DNA of 36,667 nucleotides from Streptomyces sp. Ru72 (GCF_002920635.1 NZ_PQSR01000076.1:1-36667); one strand, 5' to 3'; shown: positions 24,691 through 32,865, counted from the first letter of the stretch. Program-made: numbers and translations. Notes: a model not told the origin generated them from the letters alone.

Positions 24691-24793
24691 ACGGGTCCTG
24701 GCCCGGATGTGCAACGTGGCTGCCGCTGCCTGCACCGGAATCGGCTCTGTCAGCCGCTTGAGCCGGCTCGACGCGGCGCGCAAGCCCTCCAGT

Positions 24794-24922
24794 TCCCGAC
24801 TGCAGAAACGTCCGCAAGGTCAGCGACTGGCGCGTGAAGCCGTTGCGCTCGTAGAACCGGATGGCGTCTGCGTTGCTTGAGTATGCCGTCACCTCCGCGG
24901 CTTCGGCCCCTGCCTCCTTCGC
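24794..24922 (-). pseudogene. GNAT acetyltransferase C-terminal remnant
   Basis: The minus strand encodes AKEAGAEAAEVTAYSSNADA followed by IRFYERNGFTRQSLTLRTF, the last two motifs of a GNAT acetyltransferase (the FYERNGF acyl-CoA-proximal segment). The N-terminal two thirds are missing; the sigma factor gene ends about 40 nt away, at 24964. Deletion probably removed the front. Confidence 0.5.
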
Positions 24923-24963
24923 GCCAGCCGAAGAACTCCGCGGGGAAGTCCGAGCGCGACCCG

Positions 24964-26121
24964 TCAGCGGCATCGGCGGGCGTTGAGCCGGGCGGCCTGG
25001 CGCGTCAGGTGGTCACGCTCGGCGAGGTTGGGTGCCTTGTGCGCCGCCTCGGCGTACAGCCGGGCCGCCGTCGCCAGGTCACCGTCGCGCTCGTGGAGGT
25101 ACGCCGCCACCGCGGCATGGCGGGGCAGGGAGGCGTCCAGCGCCGCGAGCGCCGCCAGGCCGGCGCGCGGTCCGTCGGCCTCCCCGACGGCGACCGCGCG
25201 GTTGAGCCGGACGACCGGGCTGTCGGTCAGGCGCGCGAGCTCGTCGTACCACTCGACGATCTGCACCCAGTCGGTCTCCTCGGCGGTGGGCGCGTCGGCG
25301 TGGAGTGCCGCGATGGCGGCCTGGGCCTGGAACTCGCCGAGCCGGTCGCGGGCGAGGGCCGCCTGGAGGATCCCGACGCCCTCGGCGATCAACGCTGTGT
25401 CCCACCGGCCGCGGTCCTGGTCGGCGAGCGGTACCAGGCTGCCGTCGGGCGCGGTCCGGGCGGCGCGCCGGGCGTGGTGGAGCAGCATGAGGGCGAGCAG
25501 CCCCGCCGCCTCGGGGTGGTCGATGGCGGCCGCGAGCTGCCGGGTGAGCCGGATGGCCTCGGAGGCGAGGTCGACGTCGCCGGAGTAGCCCTCGTTGAAG
25601 ACCAGGTAGAGGACGCGCAGCACAGTGGCGACGTCGCCGGGCTGGTCGAAGCGCACGCCGGAGACCGTGCGCTTGGCCCGGCTGATGCGCTGGGCCATGG
25701 TCGCCTCGGGCACCAGGTAGGCCTGGGCGATCTGGCGGGTGGTCAGCCCGCCGACGGCGCGCAGGGTGAGCGCGACGGCGGACGAGGGCGTCAGGGACGG
25801 GTGGGCGCACAGGAAGTAGAGCTGGAGCGTGTCGTCCACCGAGGGCGCGGTTCCGGGCGGCGGCTGCTCGTCGACGAGATCCTCCCGCCGACGGCGCGCG
25901 CTGTCGGCCCGGACCTGGTCGAGGAACTTCCGCCAGGCCACGGTGACCAGCCAGGCCTTGGCATCCCGGGGTGGATCGGCCGGCCACACGCGCACCGCCT
26001 CGGTCAGAGCGTCCTGCACGGCGTCCTCAGCTGCCGCGAAGTCTGCTCCGCGGCGGATGAGGACGGCGAGCACGCTCGGCATGAGGCTCCTGAGCAGCGC
26101 CTCGTCCATCGGTGAGATCAC
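24964..26121 (-). CDS. ECF42-type sigma factor with C-terminal TPR-like domain
   Basis: A 385-residue protein. Sigma region 2 is near residues 1-75 (FAAAEDAVQDALTEAVRVWP and DAKAWLVTVAWRKFLDQVRA), region 4 near 115-175 (LRAVGGLTTRQIAQAYLVPE, then ATMAQRISRAKRTV), and from about 190 a long helical DUF6596/TPR-like tail. This is the ECF42 architecture, known to be encoded next to DGPF/YCII proteins and not paired with a classical anti-sigma factor. GTG 26121 overlaps the stop of the YCII gene (GTGA), so the two are translationally coupled. An ATG lies four codons further in. Confidence 0.85.
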   Translation of the reverse strand: MISPMDEALLRSLMPSVLAVLIRRGADFAAAEDAVQDALTEAVRVWPADPPRDAKAWLVTVAWRKFLDQVRADSARRRREDLVDEQPPPGTAPSVDDTLQLYFLCAHPSLTPSSAVALTLRAVGGLTTRQIAQAYLVPEATMAQRISRAKRTVSGVRFDQPGDVATVLRVLYLVFNEGYSGDVDLASEAIRLTRQLAAAIDHPEAAGLLALMLLHHARRAARTAPDGSLVPLADQDRGRWDTALIAEGVGILQAALARDRLGEFQAQAAIAALHADAPTAEETDWVQIVEWYDELARLTDSPVVRLNRAVAVGEADGPRAGLAALAALDASLPRHAAVAAYLHERDGDLATAARLYAEAAHKAPNLAERDHLTRQAARLNARRCR

Positions 26122-26525
26122 TCCGCGATGGTCGGCTGCGCGGCCAGGAACGGACGTACCTCCAGCCACTCGTGGATCGGCCTGCCGCCGGCCCCGGGTG
26201 CCGCCGACAGCTCCCCGGCCAGCTCGACGGCGCGCTCGTAGGTGTCGACGTCGATCACCATCCAGCCGGCGATGAGGTCCTTGGTCTCGGCGAACGGACC
26301 GTCGGTGACCGGCGGGCGCCCCTCACCGTCGTAGCGGACCCACGCTCCCTCGGGCGCGAGCGCCTGACCGTCGACGAACTCGCCGGTCTTTTCGAGCCGG
26401 GCCGCGAAGTCGTGCATGTACTGCATGTGGGCCGAGATCTCCTCCGGCGTCCACTGGTCCATCGGCACGTCGTTGACCGGAGCCGGGGCGCCGCGGTAGT
26501 GCTTCAGCAGCAGGTACTTGGCCAT
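26118..26525 (-). CDS. DGPF/YCII-domain protein, ECF42 partner
   Basis: A 135-residue alpha/beta protein with the eponymous DGPF (VTDGPFAETKDLIAGWMVID near residues 73-92). It opens with MAKYLLLKHYRG, and MDQWTPEEISAHMQYMHDFA follows. DGPF proteins are the usual genomic partners and often the targets of ECF42 sigma factors; their activity is not established. ATG 26525 is preceded by GAGGAGAACCACG. It overlaps the sigma gene by 4 nt. Confidence 0.85.
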   Translation of the reverse strand: MAKYLLLKHYRGAPAPVNDVPMDQWTPEEISAHMQYMHDFAARLEKTGEFVDGQALAPEGAWVRYDGEGRPPVTDGPFAETKDLIAGWMVIDVDTYERAVELAGELSAAPGAGGRPIHEWLEVRPFLAAQPTIAE

Positions 26526-26872
26526 CGTGGTTCTCCTCGGTGCTGGTGCGACCCATTGTGGTCGCGTTCAACCCGGGGACGGAGCCGGACGACGGTTCTC
26601 GACATCGCCGTCCGATTTTTCTGGGCGATCGTGGATGAGCCTCGATCAGTCGTCTCGTGGTTCCCGGGTCTGAAGCGTGGCGCGGGGGCGGGAGCTTCGA
26701 AGATCAGCACCGGCGGAACAACTGTGCGCGGGTCTTCATGTGCCCGACGAACGGCGCCAGGAGCACACGAGGCGTCGTGGATGCCGACGTGCCCGGCCAG
26801 GCGCTCCGCCGCCTCCACGGCGCGGCGAGCGGTTCCTCGCCCACCAACCTGCCGGTGCGGCGGACACCCCGG
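26526..26872. other. 347-nt gap with no supported gene
   Basis: Both strands carry short open frames, none recognisable. This region should hold the promoter of the YCII-ECF42 operon, within about 100 nt of 26525; I found no convincing boxes by eye. Confidence 0.4.
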
Positions 26873-27424
26873 CTATGACGGACGCCCGCCGAACTGCCAG
26901 TTGTGCACCTCGATGTCGGCATACCGGTCCTGGGTCAGGATGGCGCGTGCGGTGTCAGGGTCCGGAGCTTGGACCAGCGCCGCTGTACCCAGCCAGGTGG
27001 CGCCGTCGTCGGAGAGCAGCGGCCCGTAGGCGATCAGCTCGTTCCACTCGGGCGGCGCAGCGAGGTCGGTGGCCTGCCCTGCGCCGAGGCCGAGCACGAG
27101 GTACCGGTTGCCGCCGGTCCGGCCGCCAGGGAAGTCCCACATCGTGCGCCCCAGCGTGTTGCGCCACCGTCGTAGCAGCACGTCCCGGTAGACGCCGGCC
27201 TGGTAGTTCGGCTCGTCGAAGGCGAACGCGCGGGCAGCGGCGGGGTCGGGCAGGTCGACGATGTGCAGGCTGCCGGTGGGTGTGCCGCCGTCGTCGGTGA
27301 GGGTCGGGCCCCGGGCGATCATCTCCTTCGCGTACTGGTCCATGTAGGACCAGTGCTCTTCCCGCAGCTCGTAGCGCAGTGGGAGGGAGTCGGGCCGGTC
27401 GCGGTGGTGGCAGAGGAACTCCAT
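26873..27424 (-). CDS. Tandem YCII-domain protein
   Basis: A 183-residue protein with two YCII-like halves. The first (about 1-100) contains GPTLTDDGGTPTGSLHIVDL and FAFDEPNYQAGVYRDVLLRR; the second (105-183) contains AYGPLLSDDGATWLGTAALV and RAILTQDRYADIEVHNWQFG. The start is ATG 27424, with GAGGGGA 9 nt upstream; the frame continues upstream but that part is not YCII-like. It is on the same strand as the YCII-ECF42 pair but 347 nt from it, so co-transcription is uncertain. Three YCII domains within 1.3 kb suggest a local expansion around this sigma factor. Confidence 0.7.
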   Translation of the reverse strand: MEFLCHHRDRPDSLPLRYELREEHWSYMDQYAKEMIARGPTLTDDGGTPTGSLHIVDLPDPAAARAFAFDEPNYQAGVYRDVLLRRWRNTLGRTMWDFPGGRTGGNRYLVLGLGAGQATDLAAPPEWNELIAYGPLLSDDGATWLGTAALVQAPDPDTARAILTQDRYADIEVHNWQFGGRPS

Positions 27425-27542
27425 GCCCAAGGATCCCCTCAAGGAGGTGACAAGGTCGAGCGAGTTCCACTGCGACGGCTGCTCGGCGGCCTGCTCCGGC
27501 AGGGCCCGCGCGGGCACCACGCATTGGAGTTCCGAGTGACGC

Positions 27543-27740
27543 GCCTACGAGGAGTTCGTCGCGCCAGGCACCTTTGTCTTCCGGTCGCGCGGCAACACCG
27601 ACAGGCTTCACGATGTCGTCAAGTACAACTGGGAGATGGTGGCCCGGGACGGTGGTGAGGTTGCCGGCGTCGGGCTGGAGATCCTCATGCTCGGCCCCGA
27701 CGGCCGCATCGTCGGCGACTACCAGTTCATCGAAGGATGA
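27543..27740 (+). pseudogene. NTF2-like (SnoaL-like) protein, 3' remnant
   Basis: Sixty-five codons in one frame read AYEEFVAPGTFVFRSRGNTD, RLHDVVKYNWEMVARDGGEV and AGVGLEILMLGPDGRIVGDY, then QFIEG and a stop. This is the second half of a typical actinobacterial NTF2-like protein, with good codon bias, but there is no start in this frame and the N-terminal half is missing. It is easily missed because it has no start codon. Confidence 0.55.
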
Positions 27741-28010
27741 CCGCAACGACGGCAACCCGCCCATCGATGGTGCGCGGGTACCACCTCAGCACCGGCAGCG
27801 GCATCGCCGGCCTGTCGCCGCGCACACCTGCCGCAACTGGGTGGCTCGCTCGACTGATCTGGGGGCCGACGATCGGTCACGCCCCACCAACCCGGCCTGG
27901 CTGCGATCAGCGCTGTAACCCGTCCCCGAAGCTGCAGGACAGCAAGTCGGGAAGTCGGGCGCCCGGCTCAATGCCCGTCGGGCTGTGGTGAGCCGGTGAC
28001 ACACGGGCGG
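27741..28010. other. 270-nt gap with no recognisable gene
   Basis: Nothing identifiable was seen on either strand between the NTF2-like remnant and the end of the decarboxylase gene. Confidence 0.35.
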
Positions 28011-29375
28011 TCATGAGCGGGCGAGCTGCTCCAGACGCTGGTGCAGGTGCTCGACGTAGGTCTCGGATTCGGGCTTCATCAGCACGCTGCGCAGGATCCG
28101 TGCACCGTCGGCATCCGCGGTGACCTTCGGGTGACGGGCGGTGAAGCGCTCGGCGCCGACGCGGAGGGTGCTGAGGAAGACCGGGTCCTGGCTGTCGGTC
28201 ATCCCTTCCTGCAGGATCCGGTTGCTGGCCGCGTCGATCTCCGAGAGGGTGTTGCGTGCGGTGACCGGGAAGTAGCTGACGATGTCGAGCTGCGGGGGCT
28301 GGTAGAGCTCCAGGTGCTCGGAGCCCTCGATGAGGTCCGCCCAGCGAAGCGCCGCGCGCCGGCCGGCCGCCAGCACCTGGCCCAGCCCTTCGCGGGTGGG
28401 CGGCAACAGCTGGAAGGTGAGCCACAGCGCGGCGGCCGCCGCGCCCGCACGGGAGCACTCCAGGCTGATCTCGCCCAGGTGCAGTTCGTCGGAGGTGAAG
28501 TACGTGTACGGCGAGTCGTGCAGGTAGAACCGGCCGACCGAGGGATCGCGGAAGAGGACGGCGCCGCAGCCGTAGGGCTGCAGGCCGTGCTTGTGCGGGT
28601 CCACCACGATGGAGTCGGCCTGGGCGACGGCCTGCCAGGGCTCGGCCGGCAGGCCCTCGGGGCCGTCCGCGCCGGCCAGCAGCGTGAAGAATCCGCCGTA
28701 GGCGGCGTCGACGTGGATGCGCACGCCGTACCGCTCGCGCAGCGCCAGCGCCTCGTGGACCGGCTCGATCGCGCCGAGCCCGGTGGTACCGGTGGTGAGC
28801 ACGACCGTGCCGACCCGTCCGCCGCGCAGTAGCTCCTCCAGCGCGTCGAGGTCCATGCGGCCGAGGTCGTCGGTGGGGACGGGGAAGCCCTCCATCCCCA
28901 GGACTCCGCACATCCGGCCGTGTGTGTAGTGGGCCTCGGTGCTGTAGGCGACACCCTTGCCGGGGTGCAGTTCGCGGGCCACGAAGAGGGCTTCGAGGTT
29001 GGCGATGGTGCCGCTGGTGGTCAGGTGCCCCAAGTGGGTGTCGTAGCCGAACATCCTGGCCAGCTGCTGGACGACCTCACGCTCCATCGCGGCGGTGGCC
29101 GGCCCGCCGTCCAGGGCGTGGTTGTTGGGGTTGATCAGCATCGCGGTCAGGTAGCCGACCACGGCAGCCGGGTGCGGCGGCTTGAGCATCTGCCCCGCGT
29201 AGCGGGGGTGGAAGAAGGGGTAGTTGTCCTTCAGCCGCTCGGTGAAGACACCGAACGCGGCGGCGAACCGGTCGTCCTCGACGGCCGACGCCGGGTGCGG
29301 GGCGAAGGGGCCGAAGGTCTTCGCCCACTCGGCGTTCGACGCGACCGCCGCGGCCAGCCACTTGTTCAGATCCAT
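28011..29375 (-). CDS. PLP-dependent group II decarboxylase (glutamate/tyrosine decarboxylase-like)
   Basis: A 454-residue enzyme of fold type I. K262 in DPHKHG is the Schiff-base lysine, DAAYGG (223-228) holds the aspartate that pairs with the pyridinium nitrogen, and H149 in EAHYTH is the stacking histidine. The family decarboxylates amino acids (glutamate, aspartate, aromatic) or acts as a related PLP enzyme; the substrate is not readable. ATG 29375 has AGGAG 7 nt upstream. It follows a broken FAA-hydrolase-like gene with a 4-nt gap, so it was the second gene of that operon. The two MarR-type operators upstream of the broken gene probably control it. Confidence 0.85.
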   Translation of the reverse strand: MDLNKWLAAAVASNAEWAKTFGPFAPHPASAVEDDRFAAAFGVFTERLKDNYPFFHPRYAGQMLKPPHPAAVVGYLTAMLINPNNHALDGGPATAAMEREVVQQLARMFGYDTHLGHLTTSGTIANLEALFVARELHPGKGVAYSTEAHYTHGRMCGVLGMEGFPVPTDDLGRMDLDALEELLRGGRVGTVVLTTGTTGLGAIEPVHEALALRERYGVRIHVDAAYGGFFTLLAGADGPEGLPAEPWQAVAQADSIVVDPHKHGLQPYGCGAVLFRDPSVGRFYLHDSPYTYFTSDELHLGEISLECSRAGAAAAALWLTFQLLPPTREGLGQVLAAGRRAALRWADLIEGSEHLELYQPPQLDIVSYFPVTARNTLSEIDAASNRILQEGMTDSQDPVFLSTLRVGAERFTARHPKVTADADGARILRSVLMKPESETYVEHLHQRLEQLARS

Positions 29376-29379
29376 CTGG

Positions 29380-29925
29380 TCACTCCTGTGTGATCTCCGT
29401 GTTGACGTGGTCCGCGCTCAGCGCTTGGCGGGCGGATGCCGCGGAACTCGCAGTCGCCGCCCAGTGCGGAGGACAGCACTTCCTCGGACTCGGTGGCCTG
29501 GGCGCCGACGTCGGTGCGGATGGGGGTGGGGCCGGTGGCGATGTGGTTGGTGAGCCGGTTCAGCCACTTGCAGCCCTCGGGGCCGACGATGGCGCCCATG
29601 GGGAAGGTGAGTGATGAGGTCGGCTTGTCGAAGTAGGTCGGCGTGCCGGGCAGATCGATCCCGAACTCGTCCACGCGGCTGCGATGGTGGAGGTGGACGG
29701 CGATGATCTTGGATGGGACGACCGTCGGCAGGTCTGCGCCTCGTCGGTCTTGACGCGGCGGCCGTCCCCGGCGACCAGCTCGTCTCCATCCCCGTCCCCG
29801 TCCCCGTCGACACTGACCTGGACGGCGGCACCGTCCAGCAGCATGCGGCAGAGGAGCGCCTGCTGCTGAACGACGTTGTCATCGGTCACCCCTGCGAGGA
29901 CAGCTGCTTGGGGCCCGCGGGTCAT
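29380..29925 (-). pseudogene. FAA hydrolase-like gene, frameshifted and internally deleted
   Basis: A good start is present: ATG 29925 preceded by GGAGGTGGGGAC. The first frame runs to DELVAGDGRRVKTDEAQ; a shift near 29735 then leads to ADLPTVVPSKIIAVHLHHRS and RVDEFGIDLPGTPTYFDKPT, a pattern of fumarylacetoacetate-hydrolase-type proteins, up to GCKWLN. After that the expected catalytic region is absent, replaced by NHIATGPTPIRTDVGAQATE and onward; a further shift near 29433 would read ALSADHVNTEITQE and end at 29380, just before the decarboxylase ATG. The metal-binding acidic residues are not seen. The product would be inactive. A (GGGGAC)n run lies inside. Confidence 0.55.
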
Positions 29926-29941
29926 GTCCCCACCTCCAATT

Positions 29942-29957
29942 TATTTGGCCCCAAATA
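29942..29957. promoter_or_regulatory. MarR-type operator, site 1
   Basis: TATTTGG-CC-CCAAATA is a perfect 7-bp inverted repeat with a 2-nt centre, 17 nt upstream of the start of the FAA-hydrolase-like pseudogene. Related sites lie at 30000 and 30764. Confidence 0.65.
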
Positions 29958-29999
29958 GACAGTCGGAGCATGGAGGGTGTCAAGGGCTTCCGGCGAAGT

Positions 30000-30013
30000 T
30001 ATTTGGCACCAAA
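30000..30013. promoter_or_regulatory. MarR-type operator, site 2
   Basis: TATTTGG-CA-CCAAA shares all conserved positions with site 1 apart from the last two bases of the right arm. It lies 75 nt upstream of the same operon. Confidence 0.6.
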
Positions 30014-30139
30014 CGCTTGATCTGGAGATCCCTCGCTCCGGCCATGGCGGTGGACTCCGGCGGTCCGGAGGGCGCCGCATCCGGCGATGGGTGCGGCGTC
30101 CGGAGACGGGCGAGCGGGGGTGTGGCCCCGAGGGTGTGA

Positions 30140-30715
30140 TCACGGCCGCGCGCGACGGCCCGAGCGCCGCGGGGCCAGGTCCTCGTCGGCGAGCAGTTCC
30201 CGCCGCCGCTGCTCGCCGTGCTCCTCGAGCCGGCTGACAACGGCACGCAGGCTGTCGGCGAGCTGGAGGCACTGCTCGGGGCTCAGCGGGGCGGAGACGA
30301 ACGCCTCCTCCGCGTTGAAGGCCGGGAACAGTTCCTCCATGAGTTTCTCCCCCTCGGGGGTCAGGGAGAGCAGGACCCGGCGACGGTCCTCGGGGTGGGG
30401 GGAGCGGGCCACGAGGCCGCGTGGCTCGAGAGTGCGCGCGATGCCGGTCAGTGTCCCCTTGGAGATGCCCGCCTCCTCGGCGACCGACCAGGTCTCGGCC
30501 TCGCCCCAGATCCACAGGACCCACAGCACGACGAAGCTGGTCCACGTCAGCTCGTGCGGACGCAGCACAGAGTTCTCCAGATGGCTGCGGACGGCCGCGG
30601 CGGCCCGGTGGATGTTGCTCACGGCGGCCATGGCCTCGCGCTGCAGCGTCAGGCCGCCCAGCCGCTGCTGTACGGCCTGCTCGGTCTCGGTGATGGATCG
30701 GCGGGGGCCGGGCAC
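30140..30715 (-). CDS. MarR-family transcriptional regulator
   Basis: A 191-residue protein with the MarR winged HTH: residues 60-140 contain SVAEEAGISKGTLTGIARTL, and SPHPEDRRRVLLSLTPEGEK forms the wing and following helix. The N- and C-terminal helices are longer than in typical 140-150-residue members. The start is GTG 30715 with GGAGGAG upstream. It lies upstream of, and on the same strand as, the FAA-hydrolase-like/decarboxylase operon. Operator-like TTTGG-N2-CCAAA sites are present before both the operon and this gene, so it probably represses both. Effector unknown; phenolic acids are common for the family. Confidence 0.85.
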   Translation of the reverse strand: MPGPRRSITETEQAVQQRLGGLTLQREAMAAVSNIHRAAAAVRSHLENSVLRPHELTWTSFVVLWVLWIWGEAETWSVAEEAGISKGTLTGIARTLEPRGLVARSPHPEDRRRVLLSLTPEGEKLMEELFPAFNAEEAFVSAPLSPEQCLQLADSLRAVVSRLEEHGEQRRRELLADEDLAPRRSGRRARP

Positions 30716-30763
30716 GGGCTCCTCCTCCGCGTCGGGGCGACGCGGGGGCCGCCGGCACGTTCG

Positions 30764-30775
30764 TTTGCGGCCAAA
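30764..30775. promoter_or_regulatory. MarR-type operator, site 3 (autoregulatory)
   Basis: TTTGC-GG-CCAAA matches the 5-2-5 core of sites 1 and 2 with one arm mismatch. It is 49 nt upstream of the MarR start, where an autoregulatory site is expected. It also lies just before the divergent amidotransferase remnant. Confidence 0.5.
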
Positions 30776-31185
30776 TGTATCCCGCGGTCACTCGGCCCAG
30801 TGGCCTTCAGGCATGGGTGGGAGCGGGCCGTCCCGAGATCGGCTGGGTCCCCATCGACACGAACGACCCCGCCCTGATACCGCCCGGCCCCTGGATGCAG
30901 TGGCACTACGACCGCTGCGTCCCGCCGCCCGGCGCCGAGGAAATGGCCCGCAACGCCGTGTGCACGCAGGCGTTCCGGGTGGGGAACTCGCTCGGGGTCC
31001 AGTTCCACCCCGAGGTGATCCCGGCCGTCGTGCGGCGCTGAGTCGACTTCGGCGGGGCGGAGCAGTGCGCGCGGCTCGGCATCGATGCGGAAGAGCTGGT
31101 CGCACGCAGCCGCGCCATGGAGCCGACGGCACGGGAGAACGCATACCGCCTGGTCGACGCGTTCCTCGATGGCGTGCTCGTGTGA
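30776..31185 (+). pseudogene. Class I glutamine amidotransferase remnant with in-frame stop
   Basis: The frame reads GRPEIGWVPIDTNDPALIPP, PWMQWHYDRCVPPPGAEEMA and GVQFHPEVIPAVVRR, then a TGA at 31039-31041, then VDFGGAEQCARLGIDAEELV and YRLVDAFLDGVLV to a stop at 31183-31185. FHPEV contains the catalytic histidine and glutamate of class I amidotransferases. The stop falls where a tryptophan codon (TGG) would be expected, so it is probably a single-base nonsense change. The N-terminal half with the nucleophilic cysteine is missing. Start and direction: plus strand, divergent from the MarR gene. Confidence 0.65.
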
Positions 31186-31293
31186 GCCCTGTACGCGCCC
31201 CCGCCCTGACGAGAAGACTGCGCTGGCAGGGTCGAGAGGTGGCCAGAACATGACCCCTCGCCTTCGCGTCATCTCTCAGGAAGGAAGGCTGCT

Positions 31294-32013
31294 GTGTTGT
31301 TGCGTCTGCCCACGTCGGTGTCCGATGCGCAGGCATGCTTGGCAGAAGGGGCGGTCCCCGTCGGCGGGGCGACACTCGTCTGGGCCGCCTGGCAGCGCGA
31401 CGGTTTTCCCGAACTGGCCATGTCCTTGCGGGACTTGCCCGAGGCCAACGTGCTCGGGCGGGAGACCGTCGGTGGCGCAGTCGTCCTGCACCGGATGGAC
31501 GAGCGGGTGCCGGACGTGCTGCGCCTGGCTGCCGCCTCGGTGGGCACCGGCGCAGTGCGGCGGACGGCGACCGTCGGTGGCAACCTCGTAGGCAGCGCGC
31601 TGCGCTGCCTGCTGCCTGCGGCCCTCGTGCTGGACGCCCGGGCAGTGGTGCTGGGGCCCGACGGAGTGCAGGAGACTGACCTGGCCGAGCTGGTGGCCAA
31701 GCGTCCCGTCCTGCTCAGTCTGCACTGGCGTGAGCCGATCGCCTCTGCGTACCGCAAACTGCCGGGCGAGGCGGGCGGTCCGCCGCCCCTCGTCGTCGCT
31801 TCGGCGGTGCACGCCGGCGACGTCGGCCACCGCTTGCGGATTGCCGTACGTGACGGCTATGAAGTGCTCAGCGCCGGCGTCTCGTGCGGTTCGGACGTCG
31901 ACGAGACACTGCACGCGCTGAGTTCGACGGCGGTCGGTGACCTTTCACCCGCCGCCGAGGAAGCCGTGCACTCACAAGTCGCCGCGCTGTTGGGCGGTCC
32001 CGGCGCGAACTGA
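31294..32013 (+). CDS. CoxM-like FAD-binding protein (molybdopterin dehydrogenase FAD subunit type)
   Basis: A 239-residue protein resembling the FAD subunit of xanthine/CO dehydrogenase-type enzymes: VPVGGATLVW near residues 22-31 is the first FAD motif, and RTATVGGNLVGSALRCLLPA the second. The subunit is normally about 280-300 residues and is encoded with molybdopterin and 2Fe-2S subunits. Neither partner is present on either side. Start is GTG 31294 with GGAAGGAAGG upstream. It may be a relic or may serve an enzyme encoded elsewhere. Confidence 0.7.
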   Translation: MLLRLPTSVSDAQACLAEGAVPVGGATLVWAAWQRDGFPELAMSLRDLPEANVLGRETVGGAVVLHRMDERVPDVLRLAAASVGTGAVRRTATVGGNLVGSALRCLLPAALVLDARAVVLGPDGVQETDLAELVAKRPVLLSLHWREPIASAYRKLPGEAGGPPPLVVASAVHAGDVGHRLRIAVRDGYEVLSAGVSCGSDVDETLHALSSTAVGDLSPAAEEAVHSQVAALLGGPGAN

Positions 32014-32187
32014 TGCGGCATGAGGCCGCTGGGCTTCGTCTGCACCTCGCGGCTTGCCGCGTGCCTTGGCCGGCCCGCTCCCGCCGGTGGTCCCGGATGT
32101 CGTCATGACTTCGTCATGGCCTTCGTGGTCGGCCGATGCGGCGGAGGCTCGCCCGCCGTTGACGCCGCAACTCCGGGCCTCACCGCA

Positions 32188-32865
32188 TCAACTGCCGTTG
32201 CCGGCGGCCAGAATCCGCTGCACTCTCTCGGCGTTGGTCGCGATGTGGTGACTCACCTCTCGCTGTGCGCGCTGCGCATCGCCGGTCCGAAGGGCTTCCA
32301 TGAGCGGCTCATGCTCACCGACCACCTTGCCCGGGTTCTCGTACTCGCGCTCGTGGGCGGACAGCGCCATGAGGTAGAAGCGCAGTTCCCGGGTGAGCCC
32401 CGCGTAGAACGCGTTGATGCGACTACTGCCGAGGGCTGCCACGATCGCCGCGTGAAAAGCCAGGTCTGCGGCGACGATGTCAGCGCGTTCATGTGACGTG
32501 GTGGCCGCGCCCAAGTCGGCGTAGGCCGCCTCGACGGCCTCGAGCTGCTCGCTGGTGAGCGGTGCTGCCACCGCCGCCGTCTCCAAGCGCTTCCGGGCCG
32601 TGTAGAGCTCCTCGACCGTCTCAGGCGTCGGAGAGATGATCACGGCGCCGCGGTTCACCTCGAACCGCACCAGACCGCCGTGTTCCAGCAGACGGACGGC
32701 CTCACGGACAGTGTTCCGTGCGATGCCCAGTTCGGTGGCGATCGCGCTCTCGCGCAGGCGCTCACCAGGGCGAAAGGCGCCCGCGAGAATCCGCTCCGAA
32801 AGCCCGTCGGCCACCTGCTGGGCGGTCGTCGTCCTGCGGGCCACCAATCCGTCGAGTGCTGTCAT
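32188..32865 (-). CDS. GntR-family regulator, FadR (FCD) subfamily
   Basis: A 225-residue protein: winged HTH in residues 10-70 (ERILAGAFRPGERLRESAIA, then TELGIARNTVREAVRLLEHG), followed by an all-helical FCD ligand domain (ADLAFHAAIVAALGSSRINA with D and H metal ligands, and VGEHEPLMEALRTGDAQRAQ). Such FCD domains often bind a metal and a carboxylic acid. ATG 32865 is used; an earlier in-frame start at 32901 would overlap the operator. It is divergent from the permease-SDR-aminotransferase operon, with a strong palindrome upstream, so it probably represses that operon. Confidence 0.85.
   Translation of the reverse strand: MTALDGLVARRTTTAQQVADGLSERILAGAFRPGERLRESAIATELGIARNTVREAVRLLEHGGLVRFEVNRGAVIISPTPETVEELYTARKRLETAAVAAPLTSEQLEAVEAAYADLGAATTSHERADIVAADLAFHAAIVAALGSSRINAFYAGLTRELRFYLMALSAHEREYENPGKVVGEHEPLMEALRTGDAQRAQREVSHHIATNAERVQRILAAGNGS

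Noticed and set aside
24877..26115. Plus-strand open frame of about 400 codons
   Set aside because: It mirrors the ECF42 sigma gene and is valine- and glycine-rich shadow sequence; the minus strand carries clear sigma motifs.
29815..29850. The CCCCGT tandem run as a functional repeat or CRISPR-like array
   Set aside because: It is a few short hexamer copies inside a decayed gene with no spacers; it explains at most local instability.
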